NCBI GenBank assembly: GCA_045649855.1
Contig: JAZRQN010000127.1
Location: 1 to 31,305 of the forward strand
Origin: URNF01 sp045649855
Lineage (GTDB): Bacteria > Bacillota > Clostridia > Oscillospirales > Acutalibacteraceae
DNA length: 31,305 nt
Reading direction: 5' to 3'
The notes under the pieces were generated by a model. The model was not told where the DNA came from, did no database searches, and was given only the letters and a program-made list of their open reading frames with translations. The position numbers and the translations under genes were made by a program. This document shows, piece after piece, positions 16,892 to 24,297 of this stretch. The stretch's first letter is position 1; each line of letters opens with the position of its first letter.

Positions 16892-16915
16892 AAATGCCGC
16901 CCGAGGGCGGCATTT
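16892..16915 (+). terminator. Terminator-like hairpin between scfA and scfB
   Basis: A perfect 10-bp stem (16892-16901 with 16906-16915) closes a CGAG tetraloop, and its T run continues to 16918. It lies 14 nt after scfA and 30 nt before scfB. With no other promoter visible in the remaining gap, it probably terminates only part of the transcripts, giving much peptide mRNA and little maturase mRNA. Confidence 0.85.
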
Positions 16916-16947
16916 TTTGTGATATTTTATAATTGTAGGGGATACAC

Positions 16948-18327
16948 ATGATACATTGTTACAAACTCGGCGGTCTCAACATCGTCCTGGACATCTGTTC
17001 GGGTGGTGTACACGTGGTGGACGAGGTCGCTTATGATATGATCGAACGGTTCGAGAGCACAAAACGCGCAGAACTGGTAGCATTCATTCTGGATAAATAT
17101 GCCGACCGTGAGGACGTTACCGCGCCCGAAGTGGAAGAGTGCTACGACCAGATCATCGCTTTGCGTGATGCAGGCAAACTGTTCACCGAAGACACCTTCG
17201 CGCCGATGGCGGACACCCTGAAACGCAAAACGGCAGGCGTTGTCAAAGCGCTCTGTCTGCACATCGCACACACCTGCAACTTGAACTGCGCTTACTGCTT
17301 CGCAAGCCAGGGCAAATACCAGGGAGAGCGTGCGCTGATGAGTTTTGAAGTCGGAAAACAAGCATTGGATTTCCTGATTGCAAACTCGGGTACCCGCACC
17401 AATCTGGAAGTGGACTTTTTCGGCGGTGAACCGCTGATGAACTTTGACGTGGTGAAACAACTGGTCGCCTATGCGCGCGAGCGCGAAAAAGAAACGGGTA
17501 AAAACTTCCGTTTCACCCTCACCACCAACGGCGTACTGATCGACGACGACGTCATCGACTTCGCCAACAAAGAAATGAGCAACGTGGTGCTCAGCCTGGA
17601 CGGCAGAAAAGAAATTCACGACCGTTTCCGCGTGGATTACGCCGGCAACGGCAGTTACGACAAGATCGTGCCGAAATTCCAGAAACTTGTAGAGGCGCGC
17701 GGCGGTAAAAACTACTATATGCGCGGCACCTTCACCCACGCCAACCCCGATTTTCTCAAAGACATCGAGCAGATGCTGGAACTGGGATTCACCGAACTCA
17801 GCATGGAGCCTGTTGTGTGCGCGGAGGATGATCCGTCCGCACTCACCAAAGAGGATATGCCAATCGTGATGGAACAGTATGAGAAATTGGCAGAGTTGAT
17901 GCTCCGCCGCCATCGCGAAGGTCGTCCCTTTACGTTCTATCATTATATGATCGACCTCAAAGGCGGTCCCTGCATCTATAAACGTGTGTCCGGCTGTGGT
18001 TCCGGCACTGAATATATGGCGGTTACTCCGTGGGGCGATCTGTATCCCTGCCACCAGTTCGTTGGCGAGGAGCGGTTCAAACTGGGCAATGTGTTTGACG
18101 GCGTGAACAACACAGCCGTGCAGGATGAGTTCTTTGCATGCAACGTGTACGCACGTCCCGAATGCAAAGATTGCTGGGCAAAACTGTATTGCTCGGGCGG
18201 TTGTGCCGCCAACGCCTACCACGCGACCGGCTCGGTTACGGGCGTATATCAATACGGCTGTGATCTGTTCCGCAAGCGTATGGAATGTGCCATTATGTTG
18301 GAAGCCGCCAAACAACTCGGAGAATAA
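16948..18327 (+). CDS. scfB: SCIFF peptide maturase, radical-SAM/SPASM
   Basis: This 459-residue enzyme forms thioether crosslinks in the SCIFF peptide. An N-terminal domain of about 100 residues probably binds the leader (RRE-like). The radical-SAM motif is C110-x3-C114-x2-C117 (CNLNCAYC). The SPASM region contributes many Cys, including C342, C350, YPCHQF, ECKDCWAKLYCSGGC and YGC, enough for two auxiliary 4Fe-4S clusters. GGGG lies 6 nt before the ATG. It directly follows its substrate gene, which is the usual context. The following decarboxylase begins 3 nt after its stop. Confidence 0.95.
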   Translation: MIHCYKLGGLNIVLDICSGGVHVVDEVAYDMIERFESTKRAELVAFILDKYADREDVTAPEVEECYDQIIALRDAGKLFTEDTFAPMADTLKRKTAGVVKALCLHIAHTCNLNCAYCFASQGKYQGERALMSFEVGKQALDFLIANSGTRTNLEVDFFGGEPLMNFDVVKQLVAYAREREKETGKNFRFTLTTNGVLIDDDVIDFANKEMSNVVLSLDGRKEIHDRFRVDYAGNGSYDKIVPKFQKLVEARGGKNYYMRGTFTHANPDFLKDIEQMLELGFTELSMEPVVCAEDDPSALTKEDMPIVMEQYEKLAELMLRRHREGRPFTFYHYMIDLKGGPCIYKRVSGCGSGTEYMAVTPWGDLYPCHQFVGEERFKLGNVFDGVNNTAVQDEFFACNVYARPECKDCWAKLYCSGGCAANAYHATGSVTGVYQYGCDLFRKRMECAIMLEAAKQLGE

Positions 18328-18330
18328 CGT

Positions 18331-19668
18331 ATGAACACACCTATCTGTGATTTCGTTACGGCGTACGCCGACAAAGATACCGTGCGGTTGCACATGCCCG
18401 GCCACAAAGGACGGGATATACTGATGGGCTTTGAGCATCTGGATATTACCGAAATTAACGGTGCGGACGTATTGTACCACGAAAACGGTATTATCGCTGA
18501 AAGCCAGCGCAACGCGGCAGAACTGTTTGGCACCGCCAAAACTGTGTATTCGGCGGAAGGCTCTACCCTGTGCATCCGCGCCATGTTGCAGATGGCGTCT
18601 TTACACGCCAAGGCACAAGGAAAACAGCCGCATATCGCCGCCGCGCGCAACGCCCACAAAGCGTTTATGACCGCGCTCGCACTGCTGGATGTGGACGTTT
18701 CGTGGATGTACGGCGAGGGCGAGTCTTTGCTCAGTTGCCGTATCACGCCAAACACGCTTGAAGCGCATATTGCAAATCACCATCCCACCGCCGTGTACAT
18801 CACCTCCCCCGATTATTTGGGAAACACGGCAGATATCGCCGCATTGTCGGCGGTGTGCCGTCGCTACGGTGTGCTGTTGCTGGTGGATAACGCACACGGC
18901 GCGTATCTGCGGTTTTTGCCGCAGGACGCGCACCCCATCACCCTGGGTGCAGATATGTGCTGTGATTCGGCTCACAAAACCTTGCCGGTATTGACCGGTG
19001 GTGCGTATTTGCACATTTCCAAAACAGCAGATCCGTTGCTCGCAGATTTTGCGGCAGATGCCATGGCACTGTTCGCTTCCACCAGCCCCTCGTATTTAAT
19101 TTTGCAGTCTCTGGACGCGGCGAATGCATACCTTGCACACGAATATCGAGCGGTGTTGGAAGGGGTCGTGCACGAGGTGATGTGTGCCAAACATATCCTG
19201 TGCGAAAACGGATATACTGTGATCGGAGACGAACCGCTGAAAATCACCGTACTTGCCAAACCGTACGGATATACGGGCGATATGTTGGCAGAGCGGTTGC
19301 AAGCAAACGATATTGTATGCGAATTTTTCGATGCGGATCATCTTACCTGTATGTTCACCCCCGAAACAGGCGAGGACGGCATCGCGCGTTTCGTAGCGGC
19401 AATGACCGCCATTCCGCGTCAGCCTACCATACCGGATCAACCGCCGCGACCGTATGCGGCAATGGTAAAAATGACACCGCGCGAGGCGTTGCTCTCCCCC
19501 TGTGAAAGTGTATCCATCGAAAACGCACGCGGCAGAGTACTGGCAAGCGCCGCTGTTTCCTGTCCGCCTGCCGTGCCGATCGTTGTGTGCGGTGAACAAA
19601 TCGACGACACCGCCATCACGATGTTCCGATATTATGGTATTAACACCTGTAAAGTTGTAAAGGAGTGA
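18331..19668 (+). CDS. Orn/Lys/Arg decarboxylase family PLP enzyme
   Basis: This 445-residue fold-type I PLP enzyme belongs to the Orn/Lys/Arg decarboxylase family (SpeA/YaaO-like). The start RLHMPGHKGR, the DITEINGADVL segment and DSAHKTLPVLTGGAYLH with Lys216 as the PLP anchor are clear. The C-terminal small domain is present. The substrate (arginine, lysine or ornithine) cannot be read from the sequence, so the product would be a polyamine precursor such as agmatine or cadaverine. Its GGAG site lies inside the end of scfB and the gap is 3 nt, so the two are translationally coupled. A link to SCIFF function is not established. Confidence 0.9.
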   Translation: MNTPICDFVTAYADKDTVRLHMPGHKGRDILMGFEHLDITEINGADVLYHENGIIAESQRNAAELFGTAKTVYSAEGSTLCIRAMLQMASLHAKAQGKQPHIAAARNAHKAFMTALALLDVDVSWMYGEGESLLSCRITPNTLEAHIANHHPTAVYITSPDYLGNTADIAALSAVCRRYGVLLLVDNAHGAYLRFLPQDAHPITLGADMCCDSAHKTLPVLTGGAYLHISKTADPLLADFAADAMALFASTSPSYLILQSLDAANAYLAHEYRAVLEGVVHEVMCAKHILCENGYTVIGDEPLKITVLAKPYGYTGDMLAERLQANDIVCEFFDADHLTCMFTPETGEDGIARFVAAMTAIPRQPTIPDQPPRPYAAMVKMTPREALLSPCESVSIENARGRVLASAAVSCPPAVPIVVCGEQIDDTAITMFRYYGINTCKVVKE

Positions 19669-19672
19669 TTCC

Positions 19673-19981
19673 ATGTCTGTCAAAGCGGTTACCAAAGCAA
19701 CCTTTGAACAAGAGGTTTTGCAATCCGAAAAGCCGGTCCTGCTCGACTTTTGGGCAAGCTGGTGCGGTCCTTGTATGATGGTATCCCCCATCGTGGATGA
19801 GATTGCGGAAGAACACCCCGAATACGCAGTCTGTAAAGTCAACGTGGACGAAGAGGGCGAACTCGCCACGATGTTCAACATTATGAGCATCCCCACCCTG
19901 ATGGTGTTCAAAGACGGCAAACCCACGGCAACCACCGTCGGTGTTCGTCCCAAAGAAGCCATTCTGGAAATGCTGAAATAA
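19673..19981 (+). CDS. trxA: Thioredoxin
   Basis: This 102-residue cytoplasmic thioredoxin has the active site WCGPC (Cys31, Cys34) and cis-Pro74 in SIPTL. A third Cys (Cys54) lies outside the active site. It is normal in length. AAGGAGTGA overlaps the decarboxylase stop, 7 nt before its ATG, so it is the last gene of the scfA-scfB-decarboxylase-trx unit. No thioredoxin reductase is adjacent. It could act on general targets or keep the Cys-rich SCIFF peptide reduced. The second idea is inference from position. Confidence 0.95.
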   Translation: MSVKAVTKATFEQEVLQSEKPVLLDFWASWCGPCMMVSPIVDEIAEEHPEYAVCKVNVDEEGELATMFNIMSIPTLMVFKDGKPTATTVGVRPKEAILEMLK

Positions 19982-19986
19982 GAAAA

Positions 19987-20017
19987 AGAAGCTACGCTTT
20001 GCGTAGCTTCTTTTTTG
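19987..20017. terminator. Bidirectional terminator, trx and ECF genes
   Basis: An 11-bp stem (AGAAGCTACGC with GCGTAGCTTCT) closes a TTT loop. The T run on the plus side ends the trx transcript. The A run on the left gives a T run on the minus strand for the converging ECF gene, whose stop is at 20018. Confidence 0.9.
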
Positions 20018-20545
20018 TTAGTGAGATAATTTTTTAGCTTGTTGCAAAACCATAACCAGCGGATAAATCAACAGCCCACACACAAAATTGCTGATGCCGT
20101 GGGTGATGTCAAACGGAGCACCTGCCAGTAACCAAGCAGGGATTTGTCCCCATCTCAGGTTAAACACCAGTATTTGGGTGGGCAGATACAGCACGCCGTA
20201 CAAAAAACCGTGCAGTGAGCACACTGCGGCATATATAAAGGGCCTCGCCTTTACATGCACGTTTTTTGGTATCAGCATCGCCATGCCCCACAAAATCGCC
20301 CATATATACAGATAGGCAATCCACCAGGTAGCAAAGCCGTTCAGCAATCCTGTCAGGAATACAAACACATACAGCGGATACAACGCTTTTGCACGGTACA
20401 CCACCGTGGCGGCAACGATAAACACACCAATAAGATGGATGTTGGGTAACAGTTCCATCAACCATTTAGATGCGTACATCAGCGCGCCGAGCATACCGAA
20501 TACGGCGATTTCCGCTACCGATAATTTACTCTGCTTTGAAAGCAT
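20018..20545 (-). CDS. ECF transporter S component
   Basis: This 175-residue membrane protein has about six hydrophobic segments and no ATPase motifs, the form of a substrate-binding S component of an ECF vitamin transporter. The N-terminal segment AEIAVFGMLGALMYASKW contains the small-residue pattern with which S components meet EcfT. The ATG at 20545 (AGGTG upstream, inside the DUF4430 gene) is preferred over a TTG at 20560. It overlaps the DUF4430 gene by 20 nt. With the riboswitch-like leader upstream, cobalamin is the likeliest substrate, but the binding site cannot be read. EcfA and EcfT must be encoded elsewhere. Confidence 0.82.
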   Translation of the reverse strand: MLSKQSKLSVAEIAVFGMLGALMYASKWLMELLPNIHLIGVFIVAATVVYRAKALYPLYVFVFLTGLLNGFATWWIAYLYIWAILWGMAMLIPKNVHVKARPFIYAAVCSLHGFLYGVLYLPTQILVFNLRWGQIPAWLLAGAPFDITHGISNFVCGLLIYPLVMVLQQAKKLSH

Positions 20546-20960
20546 ACGTTTCACCTGCAACGATATCGGTCGTATCCACGCCGGTCATTGCATATTCGCC
20601 GTTCACATAAAACGCCCAGTATTTTCCGTCCTTGTCAAAATCCAACGTGATGCCGTTTACCGTTTTGACGTACAAGCCGTACTGTCCTTCTTCGCCGCTG
20701 ATCAATCCCTCTTTCAGTAGGGCGGCGCCAACCGTCTTTTCGGTGGTGGTGATTTCAAAGGACGTTTCCTCGCCTTCCGTATCGGTTACGGTAAAGGTGA
20801 AGCTGACAGTCTCCGCTTTCGCCGTCGTAGTGGCGGTATCCGAAAGAGCAGACTGATCGGAGGGGGTGTCGTTACAACCGGTGCAGGTCAGTGCCATAGC
20901 CGCAATCAGCACGATGCACAAGAGAGACGACAACAGTTTTTGCAGTTTTGTCGTTTTCAT
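20526..20960 (-). CDS. DUF4430 lipoprotein
   Basis: This 144-residue protein has a basic, hydrophobic signal and a lipoprotein Cys (CTGC, Cys29, or Cys26). A Thr/Ser-rich linker is followed by a DUF4430 domain (about 50-144) with VGAALLKEGLI, KYWAFYVNGEYA and the closing GETYAFKAE. DUF4430 is related to the C-terminal domain of transcobalamin/intrinsic-factor proteins and often accompanies S components. It may capture corrinoid outside the cell and pass it to the overlapping ECF gene. The ATG at 20960 has GGAG 9 nt upstream. Confidence 0.85.
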   Translation of the reverse strand: MKTTKLQKLLSSLLCIVLIAAMALTCTGCNDTPSDQSALSDTATTTAKAETVSFTFTVTDTEGEETSFEITTTEKTVGAALLKEGLISGEEGQYGLYVKTVNGITLDFDKDGKYWAFYVNGEYAMTGVDTTDIVAGETYAFKAE

Positions 20961-20988
20961 AGTACATTCTCCTATTTTGTTGTATTTC

Positions 20989-21031
20989 TGTGATCGGATA
21001 TTCCGACCGGCGCTCGCGGTACGAATCACAG
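20989..21031. repeat. Hairpin just upstream of the DUF4430 gene
   Basis: CTGTGAT (20989-20995) pairs with ATCACAG (21025-21031), with further CGG/CCG pairing inside. It lies about 20 nt from the ribosome site of the DUF4430 gene and has no T run. It could be part of the leader fold or the end of the repeat element at 21118-21392. Confidence 0.5.
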
Positions 21032-21117
21032 AGTTGTTCGGCAAATATTTCGACTCGGCGCGGTTTGTTTTCGCCTTCTCAAGTCAATGCTCAATGGCTT
21101 GTCCCCATATTGCGGTC

Positions 21118-21392
21118 AGCCAAAGCATTCAAATCCAAACCAGCCTCAAAGGACGATTTTTCGGTAGCTTCCGGCTCACCGTCACACATAGGCGCCAGCC
21201 TTATGTGCTCCGCTTCACCAAAATCTCCTCGAAAAATTCATTCCTTTTAGGTCGCAGAATTTTGTGACCAACGGATTTTTGATGAGCAAGGCAAAAACGC
21301 AGTGAATACTGTATGTATTCACGAGTATTTTAACGCTGTCTCAGCAGAAAAGCCGTATCACAAAATCTGATTCGGATTTGAATGCTTTGGCT
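21118..21392. repeat. Nested inverted-repeat element, no gene
   Basis: The 19-bp sequence AGCCAAAGCATTCAAATCC (21118-21136) recurs inverted at 21374-21392. Inside it, ATTTTGTGA (21259-21267) recurs inverted at 21358-21366. Two smaller hairpins lie within (21250-21269 and 21302-21322). A further one, CACATAGGC with GCC(T)TATGTG, is at 21185-21207. The element carries no convincing gene. One minus-strand frame within it (a peptide ending ...ADRNMGTSH) has no start. The form suggests an interspersed, foldback (MITE-like or REP-like) element. Copies elsewhere in the genome cannot be checked here. Confidence 0.65.
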
Positions 21393-21494
21393 ATGGGTAG
21401 AAAACAACCTCTTTTGCGCCTCACGGCGACGGGCTCGTACAGGATTTTCACCTGTTTCCTTGCTCGAACATATACAGAATACCAGTTTTCGACC
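21388..21494 (-). promoter_or_regulatory. Cobalamin-riboswitch-like segment, 3' end apparently lost
   Basis: The minus strand contains GGAAACAGGTGAAAATCC followed by ACGAGCCCGTCGCCGTGA. This closely tracks the cobalamin riboswitch core (GGGAA..GGTGnAAnTCC..ACgGncCCGCCACTGTnA), though the loop CCGCCACTGT is altered to CCGTCGCCGT. The expected B12 box (AGCCAGGAGACCTGCC) begins as AGCCA at 21392 and then turns into the inverted-repeat arm. A cobalamin switch fits the DUF4430/ECF genes downstream. With its end replaced it may be inactive or rewired. Confidence 0.5.
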
Positions 21495-21514
21495 GTTATT
21501 GCAAGCATTTGCAA

Positions 21515-21549
21515 CAAAAAAAGCAGTGAACAATACCATTCACTGCTTT
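21515..21549 (-). terminator. Intrinsic terminator of the GNAT gene
   Basis: An 11-bp stem (AAAGCAGTGAA with TTCACTGCTTT) closes an 8-nt loop and is followed on the minus strand by a run of seven T. It lies 9 nt past the GNAT stop and isolates the DUF4430 leader from upstream transcription. Confidence 0.88.
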
Positions 21550-21557
21550 GTACAGTA

Positions 21558-22082
21558 TTACGCCTTTACACGATACACTTCCGTGTATAACACGTCCCGT
21601 ATGCTCTCAAACGTTGATTTTTCGGCAATTCCCTGCGTTGTCATAATCTGCAACGGTACGGGGTGCCTGCCTTTTGAAATAGCAGGTTGCATATACGGGA
21701 AATCCGACAGATAAAATCCCTGCCGCTCATAAAACCGAACGCGCCTGGTGGTGATTTCATCGACGGGCGGTTCTACCTCCAAGCAGGCAAGACGTCCTCT
21801 TTGCCTCAAAATCTCCTGCAACATTTCCGCACCGAAGCCGTTTCCGCGCACAGTCGGCAACGTGGCAAAATGCTCAATGAAATCAAACGATGGAAACGCC
21901 CACAGCGCCAACATGCCGCACACGGTATCCGCTTCATCGCGCAGAACGTATACCGTATACCGCTCATCCGCAAACAGCGCTTGCTGTTCTGCAAACGGAC
22001 GGTATTCATCGATCGGAAAACCTTGCTCCAATATAGCATACACCGCCGCAAATTCCTGTGGTTTCATACGATCCACATACAA
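21558..22082 (-). CDS. GNAT-family N-acetyltransferase
   Basis: This protein of about 174 residues has the GNAT acetyl-CoA site LPTVRGNGFGAEMLQEIL (R/Q-x-x-G-x-G/A pattern), preceded by an acidic strand and followed by VRFYERQGFY. The acceptor substrate is unknown. The frame opens at a GTG (22124) inside the terminator stem of the preceding gene, which has no ribosome site. I prefer the TTG at 22082, with GAGGG 7 nt upstream; the ATG at 22067 is also possible. If the longer form were made, it would add a Cys-rich start (CLDCQ..CC). Confidence 0.78.
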   Translation of the reverse strand: MYVDRMKPQEFAAVYAILEQGFPIDEYRPFAEQQALFADERYTVYVLRDEADTVCGMLALWAFPSFDFIEHFATLPTVRGNGFGAEMLQEILRQRGRLACLEVEPPVDEITTRRVRFYERQGFYLSDFPYMQPAISKGRHPVPLQIMTTQGIAEKSTFESIRDVLYTEVYRVKA

Positions 22083-22120
22083 GCAACATCCCTCTTCCTT
22101 TTGCTGACAATCTAAACAAC

Positions 22121-22147
22121 GCACCGCGCCGATATACGGCGCGGTGC
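22121..22147 (-). terminator. GC-rich hairpin terminator after the ACT gene
   Basis: A perfect 11-bp stem (GCACCGCGCCG with CGGCGCGGTGC) closes a 5-nt loop 13 nt past the ACT gene stop. The following minus-strand sequence GTTGTTT is a weak T run. It probably ends the paaK-ACT transcript, perhaps with read-through into the GNAT gene, for which no promoter is visible. Confidence 0.7.
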
Positions 22148-22160
22148 GTTTGTGTTTTCT

Positions 22161-22592
22161 TTACAGTTTGTGCACGTCCGCATCGGTAATCATATGATAT
22201 CCTGCCGCAGTCAGTGCCGCTTCCGCACGGTCGTTATCCGCCACGCGGAGCACAACGTACGCGTGTTTTTCGGTACGGGACATAAACGCATACAGATATT
22301 CCACGTTGATATTCTCTTGATCCAGAATTTCCAAGGCGGTGGACAATTTGCCGGGCGCATCGCCGATCTTCACGCCCACCACATCGGTAATCTTCAACAG
22401 ATAGCCGGTCTCATCCAGAATGGAGGCGGCAGTGTCGTTATTACTGACGATCATACGCAAAATACCGAATTCTTCAGTATCCGCAATGGACAGCGCGCGG
22501 ATGTTCACATTGTGTGCGGCGAGTTCTTTGGTGATCTCCACCAGCGCTCCTTTTTTGTTTTCCACAAATACATTCAGTTGTTTCAAAGACAT
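22161..22592 (-). CDS. Tandem ACT-domain protein
   Basis: This 143-residue protein consists of two ACT domains (about 4-66 and 71-140), the amino-acid-binding fold. There is no catalytic domain. The start LKQLNVFVENKKGALVEITKEL is typical of the COG4747 group found beside PaaK and IorAB in anaerobes. It probably senses an aromatic amino acid or its product and adjusts the ligase or oxidoreductase. The gene starts 16 nt after paaK, under the same Phe T-box leader. Confidence 0.88.
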   Translation of the reverse strand: MSLKQLNVFVENKKGALVEITKELAAHNVNIRALSIADTEEFGILRMIVSNNDTAASILDETGYLLKITDVVGVKIGDAPGKLSTALEILDQENINVEYLYAFMSRTEKHAYVVLRVADNDRAEAALTAAGYHMITDADVHKL

Positions 22593-22608
22593 ACGCTCAT
22601 CTCCCCTC

Positions 22609-23919
22609 TTAATCGTGCAGTTTGCGTTTGTCGATCACGCGTACCGCTTTGCCTTCACTGCGTGCAATGCTCTTAGGTGCAACCAAATGCACCGACGGAT
22701 TGATACCGAGCATGATCTTCATCGCATTGGCAAGCAATTTTTCCTGTGCGGTAACGCCGCCTACCGTATCGGTGAAGTTTTCAGCGGTCATTTCCACCAG
22801 AACGTCAAAGGTATCGTTGTTGTTCACACGATCGAGAACGATCTGGTAGTTCGGTTCATAGCCCTCTTTGAGCAATACCGTTTCAATCTGGCTCGGGAAC
22901 ACGTTGACGCCGCGAATGATGAGCATATCGTCGCTTCTGCCCATCGGTTTTGCCATTTTGATCAGCGTGCGGCCGCAAGAACATTTCTCACGGGACAGCA
23001 CACAAATATCACGCGTGCGATAACGGAGAAGCGGAAATGCTTCTTTATCCAGCGAGGTGAACACCAACTCGCCTTTGCTGCCCTCAGGGAGTACTTCACC
23101 CGTATCAGGATCGATGATCTCTGCCAGGAAGTGGTCTTCGTTGACGTGCATACCGCTCTGCTCTTCACACTCAAACGCAACACCGGGACCGGAGGTCTCG
23201 GTGAGACCGTAAATATCGTATGCTTTAATGCCAAGTGCTTTTTCAATGCCGCGACGCATCTCTTCGGTCCACGGTTCTGCGCCGAAAATACCTGCTTTGA
23301 GCGGGATTTGATCGGGGGTGATGCCTTGTTCCTTCATCGACTCGGCAAGATACGCCGCATAAGAAGGCGTGCAACACAAAATGGTGGCACTCAAGTCCTG
23401 CATGAACTGAATCTGTCTTTCAGTGTTGCCTGAAGACATCGGCAGGGTGAGACAGCCGACTTTGTGAGAACCACCGTTCAAGCCTGCACCGCCGGTGAAC
23501 AAACCGTAACCGTACGCCACCTGGCACACGTCTTCGTCGGTGCCTCCCGCCGCAACAATCGCGCGAGCACAGCAGTCTTCCCACAGATCTACGTCGTGTT
23601 GGGTATAGAAAGCGACCACTCTGCGGCCGGTGGTGCCGGAAGTGGAGTGGATGCGTACACAGTCTTTGAGCGGTTTCGCCAGCAAACCGTACGGATATGC
23701 ATCGCGCAGATCCGCTTTGGTCAAAAACGGCAGTTTATGCAGGTCTTCAATACCGTGAATGTCCTCGGGTTTAACACCCTTTTCATCCATCAGGTTGCGA
23801 TAGTACGGCACGTTTTCGTACACGTGCTTGACCTGCTTGACCAGCTTTTCGGACTGCAGTTTTTTTATGTCCTCAACCTGCATGGTTTCGATTTCTTTTT
23901 GATAATAGCGTTTTTCCAT
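22609..23919 (-). CDS. paaK: Phenylacetate-CoA ligase family enzyme
   Basis: This 436-residue AMP-forming ligase joins CoA to phenylacetate or a related aryl acid. The ATP-binding loop is HSTSGTTGRR. The YGLTETSGPG motif, the RTRD motif and the hinge GRSDDMLIIRGVNVFPSQIE follow, and the C-terminal domain includes IARSEGKAVRVID. This is the PaaK family rather than the acyl-CoA synthetase family of the ligase at 26621. I start at the ATG at 23919 (AAAGGA upstream). The longer frame to 24036 runs through the T-box terminator. The Phe T-box and nearby iorAB suggest it feeds phenylacetyl-CoA to reductive carboxylation. Confidence 0.93.
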   Translation of the reverse strand: MEKRYYQKEIETMQVEDIKKLQSEKLVKQVKHVYENVPYYRNLMDEKGVKPEDIHGIEDLHKLPFLTKADLRDAYPYGLLAKPLKDCVRIHSTSGTTGRRVVAFYTQHDVDLWEDCCARAIVAAGGTDEDVCQVAYGYGLFTGGAGLNGGSHKVGCLTLPMSSGNTERQIQFMQDLSATILCCTPSYAAYLAESMKEQGITPDQIPLKAGIFGAEPWTEEMRRGIEKALGIKAYDIYGLTETSGPGVAFECEEQSGMHVNEDHFLAEIIDPDTGEVLPEGSKGELVFTSLDKEAFPLLRYRTRDICVLSREKCSCGRTLIKMAKPMGRSDDMLIIRGVNVFPSQIETVLLKEGYEPNYQIVLDRVNNNDTFDVLVEMTAENFTDTVGGVTAQEKLLANAMKIMLGINPSVHLVAPKSIARSEGKAVRVIDKRKLHD

Positions 23920-23971
23920 TTGGTTTCGTCCTTTCCGTAATGAAATATAGGGAGTATCCGCGAAAGGCAGA

Positions 23972-24246
23972 AAAACAAAACGTCCTCTGCATTCCGCTTC
24001 GGAATACAGAGGACGAGAAAAATCCCGTGGTACCACCTCTATTTACCATCATCTCTCGATAATGGCCTTTTGAGTGCTAACACACCCTTGTCGATATAAC
24101 GGTCGAACCCGTTTGGCCTACACAGTTACCCTTCAGCCAACAACTCACGGAATGAATTCACCGACGTTACACGACTGCATCGCACCAACCGCAGCTCTCT
24201 TGGCGTGATAGTTTCGGATACTGGTTTCCGCTCAAGCGTCTTTATG
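23972..24246 (-). promoter_or_regulatory. T-box leader, phenylalanine-specific
   Basis: The minus strand carries AGTA on the 5' side of the specifier loop, an AAGAGAG bulge, a CTGC/GCAG distal stem, and the specifier TTC (24154-24156) in TGAA-TTC-A. The loop is flanked by helices CCGA/TCGG and GCGGAA/TTCCGT. The T-box motif GGTGGTACCACGGGA lies at 24023-24037. A 14-bp terminator (23982-23995 with 24001-24014) is followed by TTTTGTTTTT. TGGT pairs with discriminator A73, as in tRNA-Phe. The specifier position relative to the flanking helices matches that in the Cys T-box at 7.3 kb, which supports the Phe reading. Confidence 0.9.
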
Positions 24247-24252
24247 CACTAT

Positions 24253-24281
24253 ATTTTAGCACCAACCTATTGGATAGTCAA
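24253..24281 (-). promoter_or_regulatory. Sigma-A promoter of the paaK leader
   Basis: On the minus strand TTGACT (24276-24281) and TAAAAT (24253-24258) have a 17-bp spacer. It begins 16 bp after the iorB stop. paaK therefore has its own promoter, but read-through from iorAB would also meet the T-box. Confidence 0.85.
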
Positions 24282-24297
24282 TAGCTTTCGTGGATTT

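Noticed and set aside
16927..18480. Long minus-strand open frame (517 codons) opposite scfB
   Set aside because: scfB has intact radical-SAM and SPASM motifs and a precursor gene upstream. The opposite frame shows no motif and no ribosome site.
20990..21250. Plus-strand frame of 86 codons in the same gap
   Set aside because: It spans the inverted-repeat element with no ribosome site and no recognisable domain. It is more likely repeat-derived than a gene.
21476..21504. Possible promoter for the DUF4430 gene (TTGCAA-N17-TATTCT)
   Set aside because: Each hexamer matches only four of six bases, and its start point would cut off the 5' part of the riboswitch-like segment. Too weak to list.
21330..21539. 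Minus-strand frame of 69 codons in the 21.0-21.5 kb gap
   Set aside because: It runs from the GNAT terminator through the riboswitch-like core and into the repeat, has no ribosome site and looks non-protein.
22083..22124. Cys-rich start of the GNAT protein from GTG at 22124
   Set aside because: The GTG lies in the stem of the upstream terminator and lacks a ribosome site, so the CLDCQ..CC segment is probably not translated.
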